A stretch of DNA of 64,000 nt from Paenirhodobacter populi (GCF_004022215.1 NZ_SAUZ01000003.1:124001-188000), one strand, 5' to 3'. Shown: positions 23,801 through 33,589, counted from the first letter of the stretch. Numbers and translations: made by a program. Notes: a model not told the origin generated them from the letters alone.

Positions 23801-26252
23801 GCCGGGCCACGTCGCGTTCGACCGGGCGGCCCGAGGCCTCGCTCAGGCGCAGGATCACCCGCGCTGTCAGCGGGCGGTCCGCCATGCGGGCGGCCTCGGG
23901 CAGCGGAATGTCCAGCAACGCCTTGCCCTCCTCGTCCGTCGCGTCGGGCGGCAGGCTGTCGTAGACCGGGCTGAAGGGTTCGTCGTAGCGGCCGAAGCGG
24001 AAGCCCTCATACCCCGGCAGGGCCGAGGCCGCGGTCAGGCGCACATCGCCCTCGATCGTCAGATCCGCCCCCGGCGCGCCGAACAGGTAGCGCGCATCGA
24101 CGGCCAGTTGCGGAATGTCCTCCGCCGTCAGGACGCCCTCGGGCAGGGTCAGGTCGAAGTCGATCTTCTCGGGCAGGAAATCCTCGACCAGCAGTTTCGA
24201 CGAGGCGAGCGGGTAAGCCTTCGGATCCGCATAGACATCCAGCCGCCATGTGCCGCGCGGCGCGGAGCCGAGCAGCGGGAAGCTGACGACATGGCCGCCC
24301 GCCCCCGCCTCGGCCGCAAGCTGGCGGCGGTATTCGACGCCATCCGGGCGGACCAGAACGGCGGTCATCGGCACCTGCGGCAGGGCCTGCACCTCGGCGT
24401 CGCGGGCAAGGATCGTGGCGTTGACGGTTTCGCCCGCGCGATAGGCGCCGCGATCCGTGGTCAGGAAAACGTCGATCGGCGGCGCGGGCGGCAGCCCCGC
24501 CACGCCGCGGTCGGACAGGTCGAACTCGGCATCCGTGAGCGAGAGGAAGGACATGTCGTCGCCCCGCGTCACCGAAACCAGCGCGGGCGCCGCATTGCCG
24601 TTCCCCGCCGTCAGCGCCGCGTCGAAATGCGCGACGCCTTCGGGGTCGGTCACCGCCTCGGCGATCACCGCATTGGCGCGGGACACGAGCGTCACCTGCA
24701 CCCCCGCGGCGGGGGCCGCGTCGGAAAGCTGGCGCACCGCGACCGTCAGCCCGTCGGTGCCGGAAAAGCTGGTCATCCCCAGATCCGAAACGACGAACCA
24801 TTGCATCGCGGGGGGATTGTCGTAGCTGTCCTCACCGGGGATGCGGGCGATCAGCGCGTAGACCCCGGCGCCGAGCGGCCCCGTGACCTCCTGCACCGGC
24901 AGGCGGGTGGTGACCTCGCGGTTCATCTCCATCCCCACGTCGGCGGAGCCTTTCCAGACCTCCTCGGCCATGCGTTCGCTGAGGTCGTCCTGATCCCAGC
25001 GGTCGAGCGCGGTGGCGAAGTAATCCGCCCGCATCGCCGCGACGAGGTTCCGATCCGACACCCGCAAAAGCCGCAGTTCGACCGAGGTGGCATTGACCGT
25101 GTTCACCGGCACGCCCGCATCCGCGCCGCGCGGCAGGATATAGGCGCGGCCCGGGAAGGTGACCATCGGCGCGCGGTCGCGGATATAGCCGGTGATCGGG
25201 ACATCCTTCGCCAGCGCATCCCCCGCCGCATCGGGCAGGCCCTTGCGGAAGGTCAGCGTATGGCGCTCGCCGCGGGAAAGCCCCTCGACGCAGATGCGGT
25301 TGGCCTCCGCCTCGACCGAAAGGCCGGTCGCCGGAAGTTGCACGAAGCTCGCGTAATCGGTGCCGGAACGGGCCAGATCCTCGGAAAATACCGCGCAGAT
25401 GCGGGGGCTGGCACCGTCCGATTCGATCTGGTGTTCGGTGATGCGAAAGCCGTATTTGCCCTGCGCATCGGCCAAAGCCTCGGCCAGATCGGCGCGGGGC
25501 GACAGCGCCACGGCCTTTGTAAGCGCCGCGATCATCGCCCGCGTGTCGCCGCCGCGTTCCAGCGCCCGCGACAGGACGTTCAGCGCCTCGGCCTGCGCGG
25601 CGGGGCTGGCGGCGCGCAGATAGCCGTTGACCGCGGCGAGCCGCGCCCGCCAGCTATCGCCGTCGCGCGCAAGCTCCAGCGCCGCGAAATCCGTCCAGCG
25701 TTCCGAGGCATCGGTCAGCACGATCAGCGCGCCCTGCAATTCCTGCGCGCGGTCGAGGTCCTGACGGGCGCGGGCGTTGCGCAGCTCTGCCTCGATCTGC
25801 TCGGGCGTGGCGAAACCGGTCAGGTAGGTCAGCCCCATGTCGCGCGCCATGCCGTAGGCGTCTTGGGCATTTTCCCCCGGCAGGAAGTCCAGATCGCCAA
25901 GCCGCGCCCGCGCACGGTCCAGCACCCCCGCATCCGTCGTCAGCACCTGACCCGACACCGCGCCGGCATAGGGCGCGGTGCCCGTCACGTCCGCCTTGGG
26001 AAAGCAGGAATTGTTGCGCGCGTTGAAGGTCACCGCCTGGCATTGCGCATCCGCCAGACAGGCCGCCGCGCAGCCGCGCAGGCTGGTGTCGAAGATCTGC
26101 GACAGATCGCGCCCGACCAGATCCACCCCGTCGGCATAGGACAGCCGCCGCTCCGGCACGGGCGGGCGTTCCTGCGCCGAAACCGGCGGCGCCATCACGC
26201 CCGACAGCAGGATCAGTGAAAGGATGAACCGCATTCCCCCGAAGCCACGCAT
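20802..26252 (-). CDS. Bacterial alpha-2-macroglobulin (YfhM-like) with N-terminal PAN/apple-type domain
   Basis: About 1816 residues from ATG 26252, preceded by GGGGGGA. The signal peptide ends near residue 27 in PVSAQE with no lipobox, so the protein is probably periplasmic rather than a lipoprotein. A PAN-type cysteine module follows (CAAACLADAQCQ, NNSCFPKAD; about 35-95). Macroglobulin domains follow, then a thioester domain with the intact YGCTEQ motif near residue 1368. Such proteins trap attacking proteases that breach the outer membrane, while the partner PbpC repairs peptidoglycan. It forms an operon with pbpC. Confidence 0.92.
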   Translation of the reverse strand: MRGFGGMRFILSLILLSGVMAPPVSAQERPPVPERRLSYADGVDLVGRDLSQIFDTSLRGCAAACLADAQCQAVTFNARNNSCFPKADVTGTAPYAGAVSGQVLTTDAGVLDRARARLGDLDFLPGENAQDAYGMARDMGLTYLTGFATPEQIEAELRNARARQDLDRAQELQGALIVLTDASERWTDFAALELARDGDSWRARLAAVNGYLRAASPAAQAEALNVLSRALERGGDTRAMIAALTKAVALSPRADLAEALADAQGKYGFRITEHQIESDGASPRICAVFSEDLARSGTDYASFVQLPATGLSVEAEANRICVEGLSRGERHTLTFRKGLPDAAGDALAKDVPITGYIRDRAPMVTFPGRAYILPRGADAGVPVNTVNATSVELRLLRVSDRNLVAAMRADYFATALDRWDQDDLSERMAEEVWKGSADVGMEMNREVTTRLPVQEVTGPLGAGVYALIARIPGEDSYDNPPAMQWFVVSDLGMTSFSGTDGLTVAVRQLSDAAPAAGVQVTLVSRANAVIAEAVTDPEGVAHFDAALTAGNGNAAPALVSVTRGDDMSFLSLTDAEFDLSDRGVAGLPPAPPIDVFLTTDRGAYRAGETVNATILARDAEVQALPQVPMTAVLVRPDGVEYRRQLAAEAGAGGHVVSFPLLGSAPRGTWRLDVYADPKAYPLASSKLLVEDFLPEKIDFDLTLPEGVLTAEDIPQLAVDARYLFGAPGADLTIEGDVRLTAASALPGYEGFRFGRYDEPFSPVYDSLPPDATDEEGKALLDIPLPEAARMADRPLTARVILRLSEASGRPVERDVARPLMPAEPVIGIRPMFDDILPQGAEARFQVVALGPDVTPVALKAHWRLNRIERQYQWYALDGRWNWEPVIRRTRVAEGALDLDGTAPQEVAATTGWGEYELVVEADDPQAYAASSVSFDAGWFAPADVAASPDRLQMSLDKPAYRAGETAHLRIVAPADGVALVSVLSNRVISLQSVAVTAGENGVDLPVTEEWGAGAYVTASVIRPLAAQAPDRAPDRALGLGYAAVDSGARRLTATLQAPEASDPRAPLPVTLKVEGVAPGETAYATIAAVDVGILNLTAFKSPDPAAHYFGQRRLGVGLRDLYGRLIDGQAGAEGTLRSGGDAAAGTIEAPPPTEELVAYFSGPLTVGADGTVTTQFDMPSFNGTVRLMAVVWSQTGIGQAAQDVLVRDPVVVSASVPRFLAPGDSSRLLLDLHHTSGPAGRMGIEVTSPGLTLGEAPAEVTLEDQGRAVIEVPLTAPAAEGVLEIRVALTTPDGKRLDKTLTVPVEANDPTLSRQSRFDLAPGQTFTFDADVFAGFRAGSARSILAAGPIARFDAPAVLAALDSYPYGCTEQVTSKAMPLLYLSSIATAMGLATPADLPARIDGAIARVLTNQDGSGAFGLWRPESGDGWLDAYVTDFLSRARRAGHAVPDQAFRSALDNLRNQVNYAPDFDRESNGGGALLAYQLMVLAREGAAAVGDLRYYADVKGDDFATPMAAAQLGAALASYGDPARADAMFARAGRMISAQAAERAVWRVDYGSALRDRAAVLALAQEAGSNAIDSEAIGASVTQRLGQVPLSTQESVWVLMAASAMIDRPGAGGLTIDGQTPAGPVVSMIDAETAGRSVAIANGGAQPQTLTLTTLGVPEVAEPAGGNGWQIARSYYTTEGEPVDIAHVAQGTRLVTVVEVTPLGPQAARLMISDPLPAGFEIDNPNLIRGGDLAGLDWLDVLTNTRMTEFLQDRFLAAVDWQSDQPFRLAYIVRAVSPGTFRHPAASVEDMYRPEMRAHGDASGVVIE

Positions 26253-26415
26253 GAATCCCCCCAACGCGCCGGAAATTTGACCGGATGGTGTCATGCCGCG
26301 ACCGTCAGATCAACCGGAACGCCCGGCCAGATGCCGGATTGCGGTTAAGCGTTAATTCATCCCCCGCATGCAAAGTCACCCTCGTCGGTGCAACGGGGGC
26401 AGAGATCAGGACGGC

Positions 26416-28608
26416 ATGGCAAAATCCGGTTTTTCCCTGTCCGACAAGGTGTTGCAGGAACGCCGCGCGCGCCTTGCGGCGGAACGGCAATTGCTGGAAA
26501 AGCAGCGCGACCTTGCGGATCTGTCACACAGGCTGACACAATATCCGCCCGCGCCGGCGGAACGGGCGGCGCAGGGCGAACCGCCCCCGCCCGCCATCCC
26601 CGACGCGCAGGATGTGCGCCGCAAGCTGCTCGACGCGCTGGAGGCCATGCGCGACGGCTTTGCGCTCTACGATCCGCAACTGCGGCTGGTGGTGGCGAAC
26701 CGCGCCTATCTGGCCCTGTTCGGCACGCCGGATGCGCCCCCCGGAACATCCTGGGCCGCGATGGCCGAACGCCTTGTCACCGGCGGGCGGATCGACACCG
26801 AAGGCCGCTCCGCGGCCGACTGGCAGGCGGCGCTGACGGGGGCCGAACCCGTGCTGCTGCGCACCGTTTCGGGGCGGCATCTGAAGCTGGTGCAGAGCCG
26901 GGGCCCGGATGGCGATCTGGTCTGCCAGATCCAGGACATCACCGAGATCGTCCTGCGCGAAGAGGAACTGCAACACGCCAGCCACCGCGCCGAGGAAGCC
27001 GCCCGCGCCAAGACGGCCTTCTTCGCCAACATGAGCCATGAGCTGCGCACCCCGATGAACGGCATCGTCGGCATGGCGGACCTCCTGGCCGAAACCGGAC
27101 TGACCGAGGAACAGCGGCTTTACACCGACACGATCCGCACCTCGGGCGAGGCGCTGCTGACGATCATCAACGAGGTGCTGGACTATTCCAAGCTGGCGGC
27201 GGACCGCACCGTTCTTTATCCGGAACCCTTCGACATCGAACGCTGCCTGCATGAGGTGATGGCGCTGCTGCTGCCCGCCGCGCGGGAAAAGAACCTGCGG
27301 CTGATCGTCGATTACGACATGTTCCTGCCGACGCGGTTCATGGTGGATCCGGGGCGGCTCAGGCAGGTGATGACCAACCTGATCGGCAATGCGGTCAAGT
27401 TCACCCTGTCAGGCCATGTGCTGGCGCGCACCGTCGGCTTTCGCCGCGAAGAGGGCAAGTACGAGGTGCATTTTTCCGTCGAGGACAGCGGCATCGGCGT
27501 TTCGGTTGAGGAACAGGAACGGATCTTCGGCGAATTCGCCCAGGTCGAAAGCGCCGGCGACCGGCGGTTCGAGGGCACCGGGCTCGGCCTTGCGATCACC
27601 CACCGGCTGGTGGCGCTGATGGGCGGCGCGATCTGGATCAAGAGCGAGCTGGGCCGGGGGTCGTGCTTCGGTTTCACCCTGATGCTGCCGGTGGCCGAGG
27701 ATGACAAACCGGCCGAGACGCCGGGCGTGCCGATGCGGCTGCGCGCGGCGCTGGTGATCGACGATGTGCTGATCAACCTGATGGTGCTGGAACGGCAGCT
27801 GGAAACCTTCGGCATGAAGGTGACGAGCTGCCGCACCGCCGCCGATGCCTACAAACTGATCGACGGCGGCGCGCGGTTCGACGTGGTGATCGCCGATCAG
27901 GCGGTGTCCGATGTCGACGGGCGCGCCATCGCCGCCCGGCTGCGCGCGGCGGCGGGGCCGGGCCGGCCGGATACGCGCGTGGTGATGATGACCGCCGACG
28001 CCCCCGGCTGCGCGCAGGCGCGCGCGCTGGACCCGTCGATCCACTGTCTGGCCAAGCCGGTGCTGCGCTCGGATCTGTTCCGCTGCCTGCAACGCATCTC
28101 GGCCGAGACGCATCCCGCCGCCGCGCCCACGGAACCGCCCGCCCTGCCCCCGCCGCCTGCCGCGGAGGACCCGCACAGCGCCCCGTCCGCGGATCTGCGC
28201 CGGATGCGGATCCTGACCGCAGACGACAACCGCACCAACCAGCTCGTCTTCGCCAAGATGGTCAAGAATCTGGACGCCGATTTCCGCTATGCCGCCAATG
28301 GCGAGGAGGCCGTGCGCCTGTGGCGCAGCTTCGAGCCGGACCTGATCTTCATGGATGTCTCGATGCCGAAGATGGACGGCCGCGACGCGACCCGCATGAT
28401 CCGCGAGGCCGAGGCCGAAAGCGGCGCGCATGTCGCCATCTGCGCGCTGACGGCCCATGCGATGCCGGGGGACAACCTTCAGATCCTCGATTCGGGGATG
28501 GACCAGTATATGACCAAACCCTTCAAGCGCGCCAAGATCCTGCGCCAGATCGAGGCCTCGCGCCCCCCCGACTGCCGCCCCGTCAGCCCCGCCGATCCCC
28601 GGCAATGA
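26416..28608 (+). CDS. Hybrid sensor histidine kinase with PAS-like sensor and two receiver domains
   Basis: About 730 residues from ATG 26416 (AGGA upstream). There are no membrane helices, so it is cytoplasmic. An N-terminal coiled region (10-45) and a PAS-like domain (about 75-195) precede HisKA ([15 protein letters not shown], His near 207) and HATPase_c ([15 protein letters not shown]). Receiver 1 (about 445-565) has DD, Asp in VIADQAV and Lys in LAKPV. Receiver 2 (about 596-718) has [14 protein letters not shown] and TKPF. No cognate regulator or phosphotransfer protein lies nearby. The last seven codons overlap a tandem-repeat array. Confidence 0.9.
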   Translation: MAKSGFSLSDKVLQERRARLAAERQLLEKQRDLADLSHRLTQYPPAPAERAAQGEPPPPAIPDAQDVRRKLLDALEAMRDGFALYDPQLRLVVANRAYLALFGTPDAPPGTSWAAMAERLVTGGRIDTEGRSAADWQAALTGAEPVLLRTVSGRHLKLVQSRGPDGDLVCQIQDITEIVLREEELQHASHRAEEAARAKTAFFANMSHELRTPMNGIVGMADLLAETGLTEEQRLYTDTIRTSGEALLTIINEVLDYSKLAADRTVLYPEPFDIERCLHEVMALLLPAAREKNLRLIVDYDMFLPTRFMVDPGRLRQVMTNLIGNAVKFTLSGHVLARTVGFRREEGKYEVHFSVEDSGIGVSVEEQERIFGEFAQVESAGDRRFEGTGLGLAITHRLVALMGGAIWIKSELGRGSCFGFTLMLPVAEDDKPAETPGVPMRLRAALVIDDVLINLMVLERQLETFGMKVTSCRTAADAYKLIDGGARFDVVIADQAVSDVDGRAIAARLRAAAGPGRPDTRVVMMTADAPGCAQARALDPSIHCLAKPVLRSDLFRCLQRISAETHPAAAPTEPPALPPPPAAEDPHSAPSADLRRMRILTADDNRTNQLVFAKMVKNLDADFRYAANGEEAVRLWRSFEPDLIFMDVSMPKMDGRDATRMIREAEAESGAHVAICALTAHAMPGDNLQILDSGMDQYMTKPFKRAKILRQIEASRPPDCRPVSPADPRQ

Positions 28609-28862
28609 GGAATGCCACGGCGAGCCGGCCCCCGCGCCATCAGCCCTGCCGGTCCCGGCACGAGGACAAGGAGGGTTGTGGCGAAAGGGCAAGAATGGCA
28701 TCGCGCTGACCGCCGCCCGTCAGCCCTGCCGGTCCCCGGCACGAGGATAAAGAGAGCCGTAGCGAAAGGGGCAAGATTGGCATCGCGCCAACCGCCGCCG
28801 GTCAGCCTTGCCGATCTTCGGCGATGAGGGCGAGGAAGACGTCGGCGAAACGGTCGAGCTTG
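28583..28862. repeat. Degenerate tandem array derived from the 3' end of recQ
   Basis: Four unit starts resembling TCAGCCCTGCCGGTCCCCGG occur at 28583, 28640, 28720 and 28802, spaced 57, 80 and 82 bp. The last is the genuine end of recQ (its TCA is the stop codon on the minus strand). Units 2 and 3 still resemble the RecQ C-terminal coding sequence but have lost its frame; unit 1 covers the end of the kinase gene. Apart from this array the 193-bp gap between kinase and recQ holds nothing I recognise. Confidence 0.7.
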
Positions 28863-30871
28863 GCCTCGCCCATCCCCTGAATGCGGGCGAGGCCGTCGCG
28901 GTCGCGGGGCTTCGTCTCGGCGATGCGGGCGAGCGTGGTGGTGTTGCAGCTCAGGAACTTGTCGTGCCCGTCCTCGCCCCGCGCGAGATCGCGGCTCGCC
29001 TCCAGCAGCCGGTCGAACAGATCGCCCTCCTGCCGCCCGGCCAGCTTCATCCGCGCCGGATGCACCGCCGGGGCCGCCGCGCCGAGGATCACCTCAAGAA
29101 ACGCCGTCCCGTAGCTTTCGAGCTTCTTCGCCCCCACCCCGTTCACCCGCGCCATCTGGTCGAGCGTCTCGGGCCGGGTCTCGGCCATCTCGATCAGGGT
29201 GCGGTCGGGGAAGATCATATAGGCCGGCAGGCCCGCCGCCTCGGACAGCGCGCGACGCTTGGCCTTGAGCGCGGAGAGGAGCGGCGCATCCTCGTCCGAC
29301 ACCAGCGCGCGGGCGACGGGCTTGGCCTTCGCGCGCTGGATCAGGTCGCGGCGCAGGGTGATCGCTTCTTCGCCGCGCAGGATCGGGCGGGCGCGTTCGG
29401 TCATCACCAGCGCGCCGTGGCGTTCGCCGTCGGGGCGGATCAGGTCGTGGCCCAGCATCTGCCGGAATACGGCCTGCCATTGCGGGCGGCTCAGTTCGCG
29501 CCCGACGCCGAAGGTGGGCAGCCTGTCGTGACCGCGCGCGCGGATGCGGTCGTTTTCATTGCCCAGAAGGATCTCGATCAGATGCCCGGCGCCGAAACTC
29601 TCGCCGGTGCGCAGCGCGGCGGAAAGCGCCTTGCGCACCGCCTCGGTCCCGTCGAACAGATCGGGCGGATGGTCGCACAGATCGCAGTTGCCGCAGGGAT
29701 CCGAGCTTTCGCCGAAATAGGCGAGCAGGCGCTGGCGACGGCAGGAGGTCGCCTCGGCCAGACCCAGCAGCGCGTTCAGCCGGGCGTGATCGGCGGCCTT
29801 GCGGTCGGGCGGGGCCAGCCCCTCGTCGATCTGCTGGCGGCGAAAGCGGATGTCGTCGGGACCATAGAGCGTCAGCGTTTCCGCGGGCGCGCCGTCGCGT
29901 CCGGCGCGGCCGATTTCCTGATAATAGCCTTCGATCGACTTGGGCAGGTCGGCATGGGCGACCCAGCGGATGTCGGGCTTGTCGATCCCCATGCCAAAGG
30001 CCACCGTCGCCACGACGATCAGCCCGTCCTCGCGCTGAAAGCGGGCCTCGACCTCGCGGCGGTCGTCCGGATCCATGCCGCCGTGGTAGTGGCAGGCGGG
30101 ATGGCCCGCCTCGCGCAGCGCGGCGGCCAGCGCTTCGGTCCGCGCGCGCGAGGCGCAGTAGACGATGCCCGACTGCCCCCGCCGCGCCGCCGCGAAATCG
30201 AGGATCTGCCGCCGCGGCTGATCCTTGGGCGCGAAGGCCAGATGGATGTTCGGCCGGTCGAAGCCGCGCAGGAAGGTCGCGGGCTGCGTGCCGCCGAACA
30301 GGCGGGTGACGATCTCGGCCCGGGTTTCCTCATCCGCCGTGGCGGTGAAGGCGGCGAGGGGCACGCCCAGCACCCGTTTCAACTCGCCGATGCGCAGGTA
30401 ATCGGGGCGGAAGTCATGGCCCCACTGGCTGACGCAATGCGCCTCGTCCACCGCGATCAGACGGGTATGCGCGCGCTTCAGCAGAGATTGCGTCGCCGTC
30501 GAGGCCAGCCGCTCCGGCGCGATATACAGAAGCTTCAGCCGCCCGTCGTCGATCGCCTGAAAGACATCCTCGGTTTCCTCCTCGGTATTGCCCGAGGTCA
30601 GGGCACCGGCCTCCACCCCCGCCTCGCGCAGCGCCCGCACCTGATCGCGCATCAGCGCGATCAGCGGCGAGATGACCACCGTCATCCCGTCAAGACACAG
30701 CGCCGGCAGCTGAAAGCACAGCGACTTGCCGCCACCCGTCGGCATGATCGCCAGCGTGTCGCGCCCGGCGATGACCGCGCGGACGATTTCCTCCTGCCCC
30801 GGGCGGAAGGAATGGAATCCGAAGACCGAGGCCAGCAGATCCGCGGGATTTAAAGCCGTATCAGGCGCCAT
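28802..30871 (-). CDS. recQ: RecQ, ATP-dependent DNA helicase
   Basis: 689 residues from ATG 30871. The helicase core has Walker A MPTGGGKSLCFQ (near residue 44), DEAH as VDEAHCVSQWGHDFRPDY, and motif VI QEIGRAGRDG. The zinc-binding region has CRRQRLLAYFGESSDPCGNC with a further CDLC, followed by a winged helix. Two HRDC-type domains follow (about 525-600 and 620-689), where E. coli has one. It unwinds 3'-5' in recombination and fork repair. It follows a yggT gene with an 11-bp gap. Confidence 0.93.
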   Translation of the reverse strand: MAPDTALNPADLLASVFGFHSFRPGQEEIVRAVIAGRDTLAIMPTGGGKSLCFQLPALCLDGMTVVISPLIALMRDQVRALREAGVEAGALTSGNTEEETEDVFQAIDDGRLKLLYIAPERLASTATQSLLKRAHTRLIAVDEAHCVSQWGHDFRPDYLRIGELKRVLGVPLAAFTATADEETRAEIVTRLFGGTQPATFLRGFDRPNIHLAFAPKDQPRRQILDFAAARRGQSGIVYCASRARTEALAAALREAGHPACHYHGGMDPDDRREVEARFQREDGLIVVATVAFGMGIDKPDIRWVAHADLPKSIEGYYQEIGRAGRDGAPAETLTLYGPDDIRFRRQQIDEGLAPPDRKAADHARLNALLGLAEATSCRRQRLLAYFGESSDPCGNCDLCDHPPDLFDGTEAVRKALSAALRTGESFGAGHLIEILLGNENDRIRARGHDRLPTFGVGRELSRPQWQAVFRQMLGHDLIRPDGERHGALVMTERARPILRGEEAITLRRDLIQRAKAKPVARALVSDEDAPLLSALKAKRRALSEAAGLPAYMIFPDRTLIEMAETRPETLDQMARVNGVGAKKLESYGTAFLEVILGAAAPAVHPARMKLAGRQEGDLFDRLLEASRDLARGEDGHDKFLSCNTTTLARIAETKPRDRDGLARIQGMGEAKLDRFADVFLALIAEDRQG

Positions 30872-30882
30872 GTCAGGCAAGG

Positions 30883-31176
30883 TCAGAACCCGTAGAAGAA
30901 GCCCGCATTGTTGCGCAACGCCTGCTGCGCGATGATGATGATGATGAACACCACCAGGGGCGCAAGATCGATCCCCGACAGGTTCGGCAGGAACCGGCGC
31001 ACCGGCCCGTAGACGGGTTCGAGCAGGTTGTTCAGCCCATACCAGACCTGCGCCACCAGCGGCTGGCGGAGGTTGAGAACCTGAAAGTTGATCAGCCAGC
31101 TCATGATGATATGGACGATCATGACGAACCAGACGACGTTCAGGATCAGCGTGAGCGCCTGATAGAGCGTGACCAT
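30883..31176 (-). CDS. YggT-family inner-membrane protein
   Basis: 97 residues with two hydrophobic blocks around a central loop (QVWYGLNNLLEPVYGPVRRFLPNLSGIDLAP, read in part as LLEPVYGPVRRFLP), the signature of the YggT repeat family. GGAGG lies 7 nt before ATG 31176. YggT proteins are linked to osmotic tolerance and cell division in other bacteria; the molecular role is not settled. It is cotranscribed with recQ by spacing. Confidence 0.9.
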   Translation of the reverse strand: MVTLYQALTLILNVVWFVMIVHIIMSWLINFQVLNLRQPLVAQVWYGLNNLLEPVYGPVRRFLPNLSGIDLAPLVVFIIIIIAQQALRNNAGFFYGF

Positions 31177-31313
31177 CAATTAACCTCCGGCTGTTGTCCG
31201 CCCAGAGGTAAGCCGTCGCGTTCCGCTGCGCAACCATGCACGTGCGTTCGGGGGTTGCGCCCGGGTCCGGTTTCGGCGTTGATCCCCCCCGATCGCATCG
31301 GGCAGGAGAGATC

Positions 31314-32696
31314 ATGATCACGCCTCGCAAACGGATTCTCGGCTGGTGGTTCTTCGACTGGGCGAGCCAGCCGTTCAACACCCTGCTGCTGACCTTCATC
31401 TTTGCGCCCTTCATGAAGGACCTGCTGGGGTCCGGCACGGCGGCGCAGACCGTCTGGGGCTATGGCGTCGGCGCCACGGGGATCCTGATCGCGCTGGCCT
31501 CGCCCTTCCTTGGCGCGATCGCCGACCGTTCGGGGCGGAGGATGCCGTTCATCTGGCTGTTCTCGCTGATGTATGTGCTGGGATCGTGGAGCCTGTGGCA
31601 GGCGCAGCCGGGCGACGTGAACCTGTTCCTCATCATGACGGGCTTCGCCATCGGCATGATCGGCATGGAATTCGCCACCACCTTCACCAATGCGATGCTG
31701 CCCGACGTGGCGCCCAAGGGGCAGATCGGGCGGGTTTCGGGCTCGGGCTGGGCCTTCGGCTATCTGGGCGGGATGGTGGCGCTGCTGATCATGCTGTGCC
31801 TGTTGCAGATCAACCCGGCGACGGGGCGGACGCTGATCGGGCTGCCGCCCATCTTCGGGCTCGACCCGGCGACGCGCGAGGATACGCGGATCGTCGGCCC
31901 CTTCACCGCCGTCTGGTATGCGGTGTTCATGGTGCCCTTCTTCCTGTGGCTGCGCGACCATCGCCGCCCCGATGCGCTGTCGGTCTGGCAGGCGACGCGC
32001 GGCGCCTGGCCCGACCTGCGCGAGCGGCTGAAACGCCTGCCGAAGCAGCGCGGCCTGTTCCTGTTCCTGATCGCCGCGATGTTCTACCGCGACGGGCTGA
32101 ACGGGCTGTATACCTTTGGCGGCATCTACGCGATCGGCGTGCTGGGCTGGTCGATCACGCAGATCGGCCTGTTCGGTATCCTCACGACGCTGACCGGGGC
32201 GCTGTTCGCCTGGCTCGGCGGCAAGGCGGACGACCGCTTCGGCCCGAAGACGGTGATCGTGCCCGCGCTGCTGGTGCTGATCGCGACCGTCTGGGGGGTG
32301 ATCTTCGTCTCGCGCGACAGCGTCTTCGGCCATGCCGTGGGGCCGGACAGCATCCTGCCCGACATCGCCTTTTATCTGCTCGGCGGGCTGATCGGCGCCG
32401 CGGGCGGAACCCTGCAATCGGCCAGCCGGACGCTGCTGGTCGCGCAGGCGGAGCCCGCCCGCATTACCGAGGCCTTCGGCCTTTACGCCCTGTCCGGCAA
32501 GGCCACCGCCTTCATCGCGCCGGTGACGATCGCGGTGATGACCCAGATCAGCGGCAGCCAGTCGGTCGGGATCACGCCGCTGATCGTGCTTTTCGTTCTG
32601 GGTCTGGTGCTGCTACTGTGGGTGCGACAGGACGGCGCCCGCCGCGGCGCGCCCTCCGGCGAAACCCCGCCCCACGAAGGAGCAGAACATCCATGA
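31314..32696 (+). CDS. MFS transporter, UMF1 (Atg22-like) family
   Basis: 460 residues, about 12 helices. The N-terminus GWWFFDWASQPFNTLLLTF matches the family signature for Atg22-like transporters (GWxxYDWANSAF type). AGGAGA lies before ATG 31314. The proton-linked substrate is unknown; the yeast relative effluxes amino acids from the vacuole. Its TGA overlaps the ATG of mepA (ATGA, 4 bp), so the two are coupled. Confidence 0.85.
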   Translation: MITPRKRILGWWFFDWASQPFNTLLLTFIFAPFMKDLLGSGTAAQTVWGYGVGATGILIALASPFLGAIADRSGRRMPFIWLFSLMYVLGSWSLWQAQPGDVNLFLIMTGFAIGMIGMEFATTFTNAMLPDVAPKGQIGRVSGSGWAFGYLGGMVALLIMLCLLQINPATGRTLIGLPPIFGLDPATREDTRIVGPFTAVWYAVFMVPFFLWLRDHRRPDALSVWQATRGAWPDLRERLKRLPKQRGLFLFLIAAMFYRDGLNGLYTFGGIYAIGVLGWSITQIGLFGILTTLTGALFAWLGGKADDRFGPKTVIVPALLVLIATVWGVIFVSRDSVFGHAVGPDSILPDIAFYLLGGLIGAAGGTLQSASRTLLVAQAEPARITEAFGLYALSGKATAFIAPVTIAVMTQISGSQSVGITPLIVLFVLGLVLLLWVRQDGARRGAPSGETPPHEGAEHP

Positions 32697-33589
32697 TCCG
32701 CCTGACCACCGCACTGGTCCTTGGCCTGCTCGGCGCCGTGCCGGCGCAGGCCGATACGCTCGCCCGGCTGGCCTTCGGCGCGATTCCCGTGCCGTCGCAG
32801 CAGCAGCCCACGCCGATCGGCTCCTATTCCCGGGGCTGCGCGGCGGGGCTGGTCGCGCTGCCGGAAAGCGGGCCGACCTGGCAGGCGATGCGGCTGAACC
32901 GCAACCGCTATTACGGCCAGCCGGTGATGATCTCTTTCCTTGAGGACCTGTCGCGCTATGCCGCCACCCTGCCCGGCTGGCAGGGGCTTTACATCGGCGA
33001 CATCAGCCAGCCGCGCGGCGGCCCGATGACCGGCGGCCACGCCAGCCACCAGATCGGGCTCGACGCCGACATCTGGATGCTGCCGCCGCAGCGGCTGAAC
33101 CTGACGCGGGCGGAACGGGAAAAGATCAGCTCGATCTCCATCCGCACCGCCGACCAGACGCGGGTGACCCGCAACTGGACGCCTGCGCATATGGCGCTGA
33201 TGAAGACGGCGGCCAGCGATCCGCGCGTCGACCGGATCTTCGTCGCCGCGGCGGCAAAGATCGCCATGTGCAACGCCGCCCCGCGCGGCGACCGCGCCTG
33301 GCTGCAGAAGATCCGCCCGATCTACGGCCATGACACGCATTTCCACGTCCGGCTGAAATGCCCGCCGGGCAGCACGATGTGCGAGGTGCAAAGACCCACC
33401 GTGGCCGATCTGTCCAAGGGCGGCGATGGCTGCGATGACACGCTGAACTGGTGGGTGACGACCTATCTGGACGAACTCCGCAACCCGCCGAAGAAACCCG
33501 CAAGCCCCGCTCCCGCGCCCAAAACCGCCAGAACCTACACGCTTTCCGATCTGCCCGCCGCATGCCGCAACGTTCTCGCCTCGCGCTGA
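32693..33589 (+). CDS. mepA: MepA, penicillin-insensitive murein endopeptidase (M74)
   Basis: 298 residues with a signal peptide ending near residue 20 (VPAQA). Zinc and active-site motifs are [15 protein letters not shown] and [12 protein letters not shown], which are the conserved LAS metallopeptidase motifs of MepA. The enzyme cleaves D-Ala-meso-DAP cross-links in periplasmic peptidoglycan. It overlaps the transporter upstream by 4 bp and the downstream lipoprotein gene by 28 bp. Confidence 0.93.
   Translation: MIRLTTALVLGLLGAVPAQADTLARLAFGAIPVPSQQQPTPIGSYSRGCAAGLVALPESGPTWQAMRLNRNRYYGQPVMISFLEDLSRYAATLPGWQGLYIGDISQPRGGPMTGGHASHQIGLDADIWMLPPQRLNLTRAEREKISSISIRTADQTRVTRNWTPAHMALMKTAASDPRVDRIFVAAAAKIAMCNAAPRGDRAWLQKIRPIYGHDTHFHVRLKCPPGSTMCEVQRPTVADLSKGGDGCDDTLNWWVTTYLDELRNPPKKPASPAPAPKTARTYTLSDLPAACRNVLASR

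Noticed and set aside
21798-26219. Very long open frame on the plus strand opposite the alpha-2-macroglobulin gene
   Set aside because: It mirrors codon bias of the real gene, is rich in Arg/Gln/His/Pro without any domain, and has no ribosome site. The same holds for the long plus-strand frame opposite gcvP (59365-62460).
26345-26355. TTAA-GCG-TTAA upstream of the hybrid kinase as a CtrA box
   Set aside because: Spacing is 3 nt instead of 7, so it does not fit the CtrA core.
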